NCBI RefSeq assembly: GCF_000948985.2
Contig: NZ_CP059733.1
Span: 4,154,001 to 4,218,000, forward strand
Length of the DNA: 64,000 nucleotides
Source: Thalassomonas viridans
Lineage (GTDB): Bacteria; Pseudomonadota; Gammaproteobacteria; Enterobacterales; Alteromonadaceae
Direction: 5' to 3'
Positions 37,846 to 45,615 of the stretch are shown here, piece after piece. Positions within the stretch are counted from its first letter, which is position 1. Every line of letters begins with the position of its first letter. A model generated the notes under the pieces. It ran no database searches. It was not told where the DNA came from and was given only the letters and a program-made list of their open reading frames with translations. The position numbers and the translations under genes are program-made.

Positions 37846-39303
37846 TTATTCATCAATTTTTATGCAGATATTGCTGGGCTCGCTATAGAAGGCGAGCGAG
37901 TGCTCGCCCCCTTCCCGGCCGATGCCCGATAATTTCACCCCACCAAACGGCGCCCTGAGGTCCCGTAAAAACCAGGTATTCACCCAAACAAGACCGACGT
38001 CGATTTTAGCCGCCACCCTGTGAGCCTGGGCCAGATGTTCGGTCCAGATAGCCGCCGCCAGACCATAAGGGGTATTGTTAACCCGGCGGATCACCTCCTC
38101 TTCATCGTCAAAAACAGAAACATGGCATACGGGACCAAAAATCTCTTCCTGGTTGACCCTGGCCTCGTCGCCTAAACCGGTAAGAATAGTCGGCTCGATA
38201 AAACAGCCGCTGTCCCTGTCATCGTTAAATACCGGCACGCCGCCGCCGGTAACCACTTCGGCCCCTTCCTCCCGGGCCAGCCGGTAATAGGCCAGCACTT
38301 TTTGCTGGTGCACTTTGGAAACCAAAGGCCCCATAAAGACATCCTGCTCCAGCGGATAGCCGATTTTGATATTTTCTGCTGCCTGCTTCAGGCGTTCGAG
38401 GAAAGGGGTAAACAGCGAGCGGTGTACATACACCTTTTCGGTACACAGGCACACCTGGCCACAATTGGTAAAGGTAGAGCGGATCACCCCGGCAACGGCT
38501 TTATCTATATCCGCCTTAGCAAAAACGATGGCGGCATTTTTTCCTCCTAATTCAAACGAAATAGGTTTCACCGTCTCGGCCACTGATTTCATGATTTGTT
38601 TGCCGGTTGCCGAAGCGCCGGTAAAGGTCACCGCATCTATGCCGGGCGCGGTGGTAAGCTTGTCGCCTACCACTTTGCCGCGCCCTAAAATAAGGTTAAA
38701 AACCCCTTTGGGCACACCCACTTCATCCATCACCTGGGCCAGCAAAACGGCAGTCGAGGAGGTCTCTTCCGACGGTTTTAAGATCACGCAGTTACCGCAG
38801 GCCAGTGCCGGGGCCACTTTCCAGGTCGCCAGCAATAGCGGCAGATTCCAGGGAGAAATAACCGCCACCACCCCAAGCGGTTTATTGACACTATAATTCA
38901 GTGCTTTTTCCCCGCCCGGGGTTTGAGTGACAAAGCTTTCCCCGCCCTGGTATTTCACCTGATCGGCAAAAAAGCGAAAATTGGCGGTGCCGCGGGGAAT
39001 ATCTATGGTTTTTACCTGGAATAACGACTTGCCGGTATCGGCAATTTCCGCATCGATAAACTCCTGCTCGCGTTCGGCCATGCGATCCGCCACCTTATGC
39101 AGCAGCACACTGCGCTCATTGACGCTCAACCGGCCCCAGGGCCCGGATAGTGCCTCGCGGGCACTGGCGATGGCCTGGCCGATCATAGCCTCGTTCGCTT
39201 CGGAGATGCTGGCGATAACCTCACCGTTTACCGGGTTGATATTGTCAAAATATTCGCCACTATCAACAAATTCACCGTTAATATAAGATTGAAGTATGTC
39301 CAT
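37846..39303 (-). CDS. 2-Aminomuconate semialdehyde dehydrogenase (NbaE/AmnC-like)
   Basis: This 485-residue aldehyde dehydrogenase has FTGASATGK (NAD site), FELGGKNA with the general-base Glu251, and NCGQVCLC with catalytic Cys285, plus the C-terminal PFGGVKLSGIGREGG. The operon indicates oxidation of 2-aminomuconate 6-semialdehyde to 2-aminomuconate with NAD+. It is the first gene of the seven-gene operon and lies opposite the NSS transporter, so the promoter should be in 39304-39669. Confidence 0.92.
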   Translation of the reverse strand: MDILQSYINGEFVDSGEYFDNINPVNGEVIASISEANEAMIGQAIASAREALSGPWGRLSVNERSVLLHKVADRMAEREQEFIDAEIADTGKSLFQVKTIDIPRGTANFRFFADQVKYQGGESFVTQTPGGEKALNYSVNKPLGVVAVISPWNLPLLLATWKVAPALACGNCVILKPSEETSSTAVLLAQVMDEVGVPKGVFNLILGRGKVVGDKLTTAPGIDAVTFTGASATGKQIMKSVAETVKPISFELGGKNAAIVFAKADIDKAVAGVIRSTFTNCGQVCLCTEKVYVHRSLFTPFLERLKQAAENIKIGYPLEQDVFMGPLVSKVHQQKVLAYYRLAREEGAEVVTGGGVPVFNDDRDSGCFIEPTILTGLGDEARVNQEEIFGPVCHVSVFDDEEEVIRRVNNTPYGLAAAIWTEHLAQAHRVAAKIDVGLVWVNTWFLRDLRAPFGGVKLSGIGREGGEHSLAFYSEPSNICIKIDE

Positions 39304-39359
39304 AATTGCCTGTGCTTATCCGTTATTCTGGCTTTAATATCATTAGCTTAGCCAATATC

Positions 39360-39393
39360 CCGTTTGAACTGCACTTAAGTGGTTCAAAAACGG
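39360..39393. promoter_or_regulatory. Compound palindrome upstream of the kynurenine operon, candidate operator
   Basis: TTTGAAC (39363-39369) and GTTCAAA (39382-39388) flank a perfect internal palindrome CACTTAAGTG (39372-39381), with outer CCG/CGG. It lies about 57 bp before the first gene of the operon, in the 366-bp gap shared with the divergent transporter. The rest of the gap is very AT rich (39420-39490) with no other clear element. The LysR-family protein at the far end of the locus is a plausible binder. Confidence 0.45.
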
Positions 39394-39669
39394 TAAAGCC
39401 GATCATTAATATTCCACTCTATCCCTATTAATTAGATAACAATAATTTTATTAATTTTGCTATTTAATAAAAAAAATGAATATATTAATGGCGCATTTGT
39501 CAATACATGAATGACTTACGCCATGATTAACGAAAGTTGAAACAAAACAACTGACACGCCATTTTTGGCATAAAGCTTAAACAGATAGTCAATCACTTGT
39601 TAAAATTGCTTCCCTATCCCGCCTTAACTCGGTAAGCTCGACGCAAATAAAAAAATAAACCATAAAAAG

Positions 39670-41007
39670 ATGTCCATAAGCAGAGATTCCTTCCATTCAC
39701 GTATCGGCTTCGTCCTGTCGGCAGCCGGCTCGGCCATAGGGCTGGGCAATATCTGGGGTTTTCCCACCAATGCCGCCAATAACGGCGGCGGCGCCTTCTT
39801 ATTCGTTTACTTGATAGTCACCCTGTTGCTGGCGCTGCCGGCACTGTTTGCCGAAATTTATATCGGTAACCAGGCACAAAAAAATCCGGTCAGCGCTTTA
39901 GGAGAAGCCTGTGCCCCCCGTATGCCCCGTGTTGGCCGTGCCGTGGGTAAGCTGGGCCTGTGCGGCGCTGTGATGATGTTAAGTTTTTATACCATAGTCG
40001 CCGGCTGGATGCTGGCCCATGCCCTCTCTGCGATTACCCAACTGACGGGCCTGACCGAGTTGTCCGCCTGGCTTGCCAGTGACAGCACAGTCCGTAATGT
40101 TATCTTTACCCCGATCTTTATCCTGCTAGGGGCAGCGATTATTCATCAGGGCGTTCATGCCGGCATTGAAAAATGGTCTGCCAGGCTGATGCCGATATTG
40201 CTGGCCATGCTTATCGGCCTGATTGTCTATATCCTGCAACAGGAAGGCGCCGGAGAAGGTCTGGCGGTATACCTGATCCCCGACTTTAACCAGGTCACAG
40301 ATCCCAAACTGGTGATTTCCGCCATGGGGCAGGCATTTTTCTCCCTCTCCATCGGGGTCGGCGGCATGATGGTCTACGGCTCCTACATGCAAAAAGGCAA
40401 AGACCTGGGCAAGCTTGTGATTTCCATCGGCGCCCTGGATACCCTGATCGCCTTTTTAGCCGGTTTACTGATAATCCCGGCATTATTTGTCGCCCAGCAC
40501 GCAGGCCATGAAATCTTCAACAATGATCAATTAATCGGGGAAGGCCAGCTGATCTTCCAAATCCTGCCGGCGCTGTTTAATTCCATGGGTACGGTAGGTT
40601 TAATCGTAGCCGCCGGATTTTTCTCGCTCTTGTCCATTGCCGCCCTGACCTCTACCATTTCCTCCACCGAAGTACCGGTTTCCTACCTGGTGGAAGAAAA
40701 GTCTTTGGCCCGGGGCAAGGCCACCTGGTTAATTTCTTCTATCGTCCTGTGTTGCAGCATGCTGCTGGTAGCCTTTTTTGATGTCTTATTCGGGTTCGTG
40801 ATCCGGGTACTCACTACCATTTTCCAGCCGCTGAGCTGCTTGTTTTATTTCTTTGTGGTCGGCTGGATCTGGAACCGGGGCAACAAACTCACCGACAAAT
40901 CGGCGCTTGATAACAATATCTATTTAAAACTCTGGGGCAATTACCTGCGTTTTGTTTGTCCGGTATTGTTGACCATAGTCTTTATCAACGTTGCTTTTAT
41001 TGCTTAA
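39670..41007 (+). CDS. Sodium-dependent amino-acid transporter (NSS/SLC6 family)
   Basis: This 445-residue inner-membrane protein has about 11-12 TM segments and the NSS signature at TM1 (SRIGFVLSAAGSAIGLGNIWGFPTNAANNGGGAFLFVYL), including the unwound GNIWGFP region that binds sodium and substrate. It has the length of short bacterial members such as TnaT and MhsT-like transporters. Divergent placement from the tryptophan degradation operon makes tryptophan (or kynurenine) the likely substrate. It is followed by a strong terminator. Confidence 0.9.
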   Translation: MSISRDSFHSRIGFVLSAAGSAIGLGNIWGFPTNAANNGGGAFLFVYLIVTLLLALPALFAEIYIGNQAQKNPVSALGEACAPRMPRVGRAVGKLGLCGAVMMLSFYTIVAGWMLAHALSAITQLTGLTELSAWLASDSTVRNVIFTPIFILLGAAIIHQGVHAGIEKWSARLMPILLAMLIGLIVYILQQEGAGEGLAVYLIPDFNQVTDPKLVISAMGQAFFSLSIGVGGMMVYGSYMQKGKDLGKLVISIGALDTLIAFLAGLLIIPALFVAQHAGHEIFNNDQLIGEGQLIFQILPALFNSMGTVGLIVAAGFFSLLSIAALTSTISSTEVPVSYLVEEKSLARGKATWLISSIVLCCSMLLVAFFDVLFGFVIRVLTTIFQPLSCLFYFFVVGWIWNRGNKLTDKSALDNNIYLKLWGNYLRFVCPVLLTIVFINVAFIA

Positions 41008-41019
41008 TATATTAAAAGC

Positions 41020-41063
41020 AATAAAGCCCCCTTTTTATCCGATTAAAAAGGGGGCTTTATTGT
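41020..41063. terminator. Strong terminator after the NSS transporter
   Basis: A perfect 18-bp inverted repeat (41020-41037 and 41044-41061) with AAAGCCCCCTTTTTA in the left arm and a 6-nt loop is flanked by A/T tracts on both sides. It separates the tryptophan locus from the PEP-CTERM genes. The rest of the gap to 41330 holds a sigma-54-like element. Confidence 0.88.
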
Positions 41064-41139
41064 CAGTAATTTTTACACTCGTGATTCCAAGCTAACAAAC
41101 AACACTTCAACCATATGATTTTTATCTAATTATTTGTAT

Positions 41140-41155
41140 TGGTATGCTTTGTGCT
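41140..41155 (+). promoter_or_regulatory. Sigma-54-type -24/-12 element upstream of PEP-CTERM gene 1
   Basis: TGGTATGCTTTGTGCT keeps the invariant GG and GC at the correct spacing against TGGCACG-N4-TTGCW, with three mismatches elsewhere. It lies 175 bp before the ATG. Similar elements occur before the other three PEP-CTERM genes here. Confidence 0.5.
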
Positions 41156-41330
41156 GATAGCACAAAAACCACCAATCATTTAATAATTATAAGAAAAATT
41201 CAAAAGCAACCGCCCTCCCCTGTTTGCAGCACAAATTGATGTCGCCACGAGCACCGGGAAACAAGTCAGGGAATGAAATAAAAACAAGACAGGAGTCGAA
41301 GCAGGCCGTTCATTTGAACAGAGACTCTTT

Positions 41331-41972
41331 ATGATAAAAACACTCTTTACAGCCCTTCTTCTTTCTTTACCTGCCGCAAGCCAGGCCGCCATGATTACCT
41401 TTGATAACTGGCAACACAACAGCAGTGACCATATCGATTGGCAGGTTACAATAGACGATGAAAGCCATAAGGATTACTTTACCTTTAACGTCAGTATCGG
41501 CAAAGAAAATCCCAGCGGGGATATTCTGGGGTTTGCCTTCGACAGCCTGGCTGACTTTGATCTGACGACAGATCTGGTCAACTACTCAACTTATGAGCTG
41601 TCTTCGTTTGGCACCGATTCCTTAAACTGCGGCCCTGGCTGTAACTTTAACGGTGCGGTCAGTACCGGGTTTGACTATATTTTCAGGGTTGGCCAACAAG
41701 GCTCCGGCAATGATTATGTCAGCGAGTTCTCTTTTGGCCTGGCCAAAAACGGTTTTTCCCTGGACGAAAACCTATTTAGCCGGATAGGCATAAGGGCGCA
41801 GTCCGTCGGCAATGACTGCGAAAATACGAACTGTAACGGTAGTGTAAAAGACTATTCCCAAACCCCGAATGTTATACCGCCGGGTGACGAAGTCACAGAA
41901 GTGCCGGAGCCAGGCACGGCCCTGCTGCTGGGTTTGACGCTATTCGGATTTGCTGTCAGGAGAAAAAAGTAA
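41331..41972 (+). CDS. PEP-CTERM sorting-domain protein (paralogue 1)
   Basis: This 213-residue protein has a signal peptide (LFTALLLSLPAASQAA) and a C-terminal sorting tail VPEPGTALLLGLTLFGFAVRRKK: PEP motif, hydrophobic helix, basic end. The mature region is acidic with four cysteines in CGPGCNFNG and NDCENTNCNGS, probably two disulfides. PEP-CTERM proteins are processed by an exosortase and placed at the surface or in the exopolysaccharide matrix; no exosortase gene lies in this window. It is closely similar along its whole length to the product of the next gene. Confidence 0.88.
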   Translation: MIKTLFTALLLSLPAASQAAMITFDNWQHNSSDHIDWQVTIDDESHKDYFTFNVSIGKENPSGDILGFAFDSLADFDLTTDLVNYSTYELSSFGTDSLNCGPGCNFNGAVSTGFDYIFRVGQQGSGNDYVSEFSFGLAKNGFSLDENLFSRIGIRAQSVGNDCENTNCNGSVKDYSQTPNVIPPGDEVTEVPEPGTALLLGLTLFGFAVRRKK

Positions 41973-42050
41973 ACTTATATAACAGGTTAAGATACCGGCA
42001 GGCGACATACGGTTCGCTGCCTGCAAGCTAAAAGTTCTCTTTTTACACTA

Positions 42051-42221
42051 GGGCCTGTTTATCTTTGGCCGTGAATGATCTTTTTGGCTGTTTTTCCTCC
42101 TATCGGCGTTAGAACAATATCATGTAGAATAACTACACGTCCATTTTTCTGCCTTGACTTTTCATTAGGTAAAGCAAAAACCGCTCAAAAGTCTCCATCC
42201 TCTCCAAAGATAAACAGGCCT
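42051..42221. mobile_element. MITE-like element with 18-bp terminal inverted repeats and TA flanks
   Basis: GGGCCTGTTTATCTTTGG (42051-42068) and CCAAAGATAAACAGGCCT (42204-42221) are inverted copies with one mismatch, and TA flanks both ends (42049-42050, 42222-42223), as for IS630/Tc1-type insertion. Inner sequences also pair imperfectly (CTTTTTGGCTGTTTTT against CTTTTGAGCGGTTTTT), and TGTAG-AATAA-CTACA lies near the middle, so the 171-bp element can fold into one long hairpin. It encodes no protein. No second copy or transposase is in the window. Confidence 0.65.
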
Positions 42222-42325
42222 TAATACAACGCTTAACGGTATTATTGTCAGCTAAATTTACACACCAAGACTAACACCTATTCACAAACAACCTAACCGC
42301 ATGATATTAAACAACATTTGTTGTT

Positions 42326-42341
42326 TGGCGCTATTCGTGCT
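42326..42341 (+). promoter_or_regulatory. Sigma-54-type -24/-12 element upstream of PEP-CTERM gene 2
   Basis: TGGCGCTATTCGTGCT fits TGGCACG-N4-TTGCW with the essential GG and GC in place. It lies 166 bp before the ATG and downstream of the MITE-like element, so the insertion did not separate it from its gene. Confidence 0.5.
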
Positions 42342-42507
42342 TATGGTGGACGTGACATGTGTCGATGCACATAGCATTCTTTACCTGCGTTACAGGTTAA
42401 GATAAAAACACAAGTAAGCCGCCGCAGGACAATGGCTTACCAACTAATAATAAAAACAGCTACTCCGTCGGATATGCGAATCCTCAGGAGTTAAGAAAGG
42501 AATCTAA

Positions 42508-43149
42508 ATGATCAAAACATTCTTTACCGCACTTCTGCTATCTTTCACCGCCGCGAGCCAGGCTACCGTTATCAGTTTTGAAGACTGGCAATATAACAGC
42601 GGCTATCAAATTGACTGGCGGGTCACCGTTGACGACGAAAGCAATGACGGCTTTTTTACTTTTAATATCGGCATAGGCACGGCAAATCCGACCGGCGATA
42701 TATTAGGCTTTGCTTTTGATACCACCGGAGACTTTGACATTCCCGCCGATTTGGTCAATTACTCAAGCTATGACTTTTCAAACTATAGCCAGGACTCACT
42801 AAGCTGCGGTCCGGGTTGTAACTTCAACGGCGCCACCCGCTTCAGTTTTGACAACCTCTTTAGAGTAGGAGATCAAGGTTCAGGCAGTGACTATGTTACC
42901 TTGTTCTCTTTCGGGCTGGCCCAAAACGGTCTAACACTGGACGAAAGCCTGTTTACCCGGGTAGCGATACGCGCCCAGTCGGTAGGAAACGACTGCGATA
43001 TCAATAACTGCAACGGCAGTGTCAAAGATATTTCAGAAGATCCGACCACGGTTACACCAACACCTGTTCCTGAGCCCGGCACAGCTATGCTGCTCGGACT
43101 GGCTTTACTGGGATTTACCGCCAAAAGAACGATACACTCCAATAAATAA
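42508..43149 (+). CDS. PEP-CTERM sorting-domain protein (paralogue 2)
   Basis: This 213-residue product is a clear duplicate of the preceding PEP-CTERM protein: the same signal peptide layout (MIKTFFTALLLSFTAASQA), the same CGPGCNFNGA and QSVGNDCDINNCNGSVKD cysteine motifs, and a tail VPEPGTAMLLGLALLGFTAKR. AAGAAAGGAATC precedes the ATG. The core DITIDD-like W-x-V-T-V/I-D-D-E-S strands suggest a beta-rich fold. The function is unknown beyond surface sorting by an exosortase encoded elsewhere. Confidence 0.88.
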   Translation: MIKTFFTALLLSFTAASQATVISFEDWQYNSGYQIDWRVTVDDESNDGFFTFNIGIGTANPTGDILGFAFDTTGDFDIPADLVNYSSYDFSNYSQDSLSCGPGCNFNGATRFSFDNLFRVGDQGSGSDYVTLFSFGLAQNGLTLDESLFTRVAIRAQSVGNDCDINNCNGSVKDISEDPTTVTPTPVPEPGTAMLLGLALLGFTAKRTIHSNK

Positions 43150-43180
43150 TACCTGCCCGCTCTTCCTCTGCAGGTTCAAT

Positions 43181-43216
43181 AAAAACCGCAATTGCCCTGG
43201 CATTGCGGTTTTTTGT
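43181..43216 (+). terminator. Rho-independent terminator after PEP-CTERM gene 2
   Basis: A perfect 12-bp stem (AAAAACCGCAAT, 43181-43192; ATTGCGGTTTTT, 43202-43213) with a 9-nt loop is followed by further T residues. Confidence 0.88.
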
Positions 43217-43277
43217 TTTGCTTCCCTTTATTACTACCGACTTCATTTACAGCAACGGCAAAATAATGACGCTTTCA

Positions 43278-43293
43278 TGGCACGATAACTGCT
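43278..43293 (+). promoter_or_regulatory. Sigma-54-type -24/-12 promoter of PEP-CTERM gene 3
   Basis: TGGCACGATAACTGCT differs from the sigma-54 consensus TGGCACG-N4-TTGCW at one base only. It lies 92 bp before the ATG and is the best of the four such elements in this window. Confidence 0.72.
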
Positions 43294-43385
43294 GTCTCTT
43301 CCGGGCGGGCTCTGCATAAGCCCGGGGTTAGTTCCCCTTAAGGGCAATTAACCTGCAGTAATTTAGCATTAATTAAGGAAAGACA

Positions 43386-44123
43386 ATGATTTTAAGAATA
43401 ATAATATTGTTAGGCACTTTTTTCTTCACCGGCCTGAGCGCTCAGGCATCCCCCATAGTATTTACCGACAATTTCGATTCCGGCGATTTAAGCCACTGGA
43501 GCGTACTCGGAGGGCAATGGCACGTACAGGACGGAACTTTACATCAAAGCGCAAGTGCGAGCTATTACACGGCGAATCCGGGACAGGTTATCGCCCTTAA
43601 CGGCGGATATAGCGATGACTTTCTTTTCAGGACTACGCTGGGGGCTGAAGATATCCGGGTCGGCTGGAGCGCGGTCGGTATCGCCTTTAACATTCAGGAT
43701 GCGTCAAACTTTTATTCCATGCACTTTTTCCCCGGTTGGAGCGGCGGCGCTTTTCGTTTTACCCGCTTTATTGACGGCCAGATTTCTTATGTAACCTCAG
43801 GCGATGCCAATATCGGCTTTACCCCGGCTACCGGCAACAGCTACAGCATGCAGGTACAGGGCCGTGGCAATGAGTTTACCGCCAGCATCTGGGACAATAG
43901 CAACTTCGAAGCCTTGCCTGTTTTCGAACAAAGTTATACCGATGATACTTTCACCGGCGGCACGGCTGGTTTGTGGAGCCAGGAAGGCAAAGGCTATTTC
44001 GATAATGTCAGCACAGACTTCCTTCCCGGTTCAAGTACAGCCCCGGTGCCTGAGCCGGCCACGGCCATGCTGCTTGGCCTGGCATTAGTCGGGTTTGCCG
44101 TCAGAAAGAAAATGAGCAACTAA
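43386..44123 (+). CDS. PEP-CTERM protein with jelly-roll (laminin-G/DUF1080-like) domain
   Basis: TAAGGAAAG precedes the ATG. The 245-residue protein has a signal peptide (LGTFFFTGLSAQAS), then a beta-sandwich domain that starts FTDNFDSGDLSHWSVLGGQWHVQDGTLHQSASA and ends AGLWSQEGKGYFDNVSTD, the pattern of concanavalin-like carbohydrate-binding domains. The tail VPEPATAMLLGLALVGFAVRKK is a full PEP-CTERM signal. A role in binding matrix polysaccharide is inferred. The sigma-54-type element directly upstream suggests regulation with exopolysaccharide genes located elsewhere. Confidence 0.88.
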   Translation: MILRIIILLGTFFFTGLSAQASPIVFTDNFDSGDLSHWSVLGGQWHVQDGTLHQSASASYYTANPGQVIALNGGYSDDFLFRTTLGAEDIRVGWSAVGIAFNIQDASNFYSMHFFPGWSGGAFRFTRFIDGQISYVTSGDANIGFTPATGNSYSMQVQGRGNEFTASIWDNSNFEALPVFEQSYTDDTFTGGTAGLWSQEGKGYFDNVSTDFLPGSSTAPVPEPATAMLLGLALVGFAVRKKMSN

Positions 44124-44168
44124 ACCCTATGTTTAGCCCAGAATTTTGATATTTGGGGCTCAACATCA

Positions 44169-45356
44169 TCAGTAACTGACATTATTACGGCCGTTTTTCT
44201 TGGCCCGGTACAGGGCTTCATCCGCCAGTTTCAGTACCCGGTCAAAATTTTGTTTACTGCCGCGCGCGGCAACCCCGATAGAAATAGTAATACTGACGGT
44301 TTTCATCCCCTTATTTTTGCTGCCGTTGCGCGCCTGTTTGGTTTTACGGTTAGGATCGCGGATCACCATTTTATAGTCGGCAATGGCCTGGCGTAATTTT
44401 TCCAGCTCAGCCGCAGCATGGGAGGCGGACTTCCCGGGAAAAACCACGGTAAATTCTTCACCGCCATAACGGTATACCTTACCGCCGCCGCGTACCTTGG
44501 AAAGTTTGGAGGCCACCAGCTTCAATACCTGATCGCCGATATCATGGCCATAGGTATCATTGAACTTTTTAAAGTGATCTATATCCATCATAGCCACGGT
44601 ATATTTTCGTCCCAGGGACAGGGCCAGCTGGTTCAATGCCCGGCGCGAAGGTAGAGCAGTCAGCTCATCCCGATAGGCGAGAAAATAGGAATCTATAATT
44701 ACCACCAGCAAGTAGTGACACACCAGCACGGTTAAAATGACTTCCCAGGGCAAAGCGATTAACTGGTAATACTGAACACACCAGATAATAAAGCTCACCA
44801 GCAAAGCACTTAACAACAAATTAGCCTTTACCAGGCTTTGCCACAGCAAAACCATACTGGCGAACACCACAGGTACTTCCAGTGCCAGCAACTGCACATA
44901 ATCGTAGGCGGGATCGGTTTTCGGCACCTGAGCGATGATCAGTTCACTCGCCCACAGCCAGACGTGGGCGATCAGGCCGCACATGGCAATGATCAACAGA
45001 CGCCCCGGGCCATGTACGGAAAACAGTCCCCGGTCTTTGATCACGGAAAATAACGCAAAAACACCAACCCCGGTTAATAACATCCAGTCCTTATGATTTT
45101 TTAGCCAGGCAGACCAGGGCAAGGTATATTCAAAACTGAGATAAAAGAGCAACCATAAGGCAGCCAACAGGGAAAAGCGGCTACGGCTGAACTGGGCGGC
45201 AAAAACTATGGTAATACCGATCAGGGCATATAAGACATTCACCAGGATATGCTGCCACGGCTGCCAAAACGCCTGAAAATGCACCATCAGGGCAAATACC
45301 AGCACTGAGCCTGAAATACTCAATGCGGTAACATTAAAACCTTCTAACTTAAACAA
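44169..45356 (-). CDS. Membrane diguanylate cyclase (GGDEF)
   Basis: This 395-residue protein has about six to seven TM segments in the first 225 residues, with no recognised sensor family, then a GGDEF domain from about 226. The signature is YGGEEF (GGEEF 298-302); MMDIDHFKKFNDTYGHDIGDQVL is intact, so cyclase activity is expected. No RxxD inhibitory site precedes it (RGGG instead). An unusual basic insertion (RDPNRKTKQARNGSKNKGMK, about 333-352) interrupts the domain before the SITISIGVA strand. It stands alone. Confidence 0.9.
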   Translation of the reverse strand: MFKLEGFNVTALSISGSVLVFALMVHFQAFWQPWQHILVNVLYALIGITIVFAAQFSRSRFSLLAALWLLFYLSFEYTLPWSAWLKNHKDWMLLTGVGVFALFSVIKDRGLFSVHGPGRLLIIAMCGLIAHVWLWASELIIAQVPKTDPAYDYVQLLALEVPVVFASMVLLWQSLVKANLLLSALLVSFIIWCVQYYQLIALPWEVILTVLVCHYLLVVIIDSYFLAYRDELTALPSRRALNQLALSLGRKYTVAMMDIDHFKKFNDTYGHDIGDQVLKLVASKLSKVRGGGKVYRYGGEEFTVVFPGKSASHAAAELEKLRQAIADYKMVIRDPNRKTKQARNGSKNKGMKTVSITISIGVAARGSKQNFDRVLKLADEALYRAKKNGRNNVSY

Positions 45357-45539
45357 CTCACTACTACCCTACTTCTTTGCAAAGCCTGCGGACTCGAAAA
45401 ACGGCAATCCCGAGGCTGCTTCTTCATACTAACCTTTATCGACACCTGCTTCCGTGATCAACAGCCGAGGCTAAAATCAGACACAGAATAACAGACTCTC
45501 AAGTTAGCAGGCGACCATTTCATGCGCTTTCATTAAATT

Positions 45540-45570
45540 TTATTTGTTTTTCGTCATGAAAAACAAATAA
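45540..45570. repeat. Perfect 13-bp AT-rich inverted repeat downstream of rmuC
   Basis: TTATTTGTTTTTC (45540-45552) and GAAAAACAAATAA (45558-45570) enclose GTCAT. It lies between rmuC and the diguanylate cyclase gene, both on the minus strand. It may terminate rmuC or act as an operator for the cyclase gene about 190 bp further on. Confidence 0.5.
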
Positions 45571-45615
45571 CCTTTTGATAAACGTCGGCTGCCATCCGAA
45601 AGCCGCCAGCTGTCA

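Noticed and set aside
44136..44160. AGCCC...GGGCT hairpin between PEP-CTERM gene 3 and the convergent cyclase gene
   Set aside because: Five-bp stem with a long AT loop and no T run; too weak to call a terminator.
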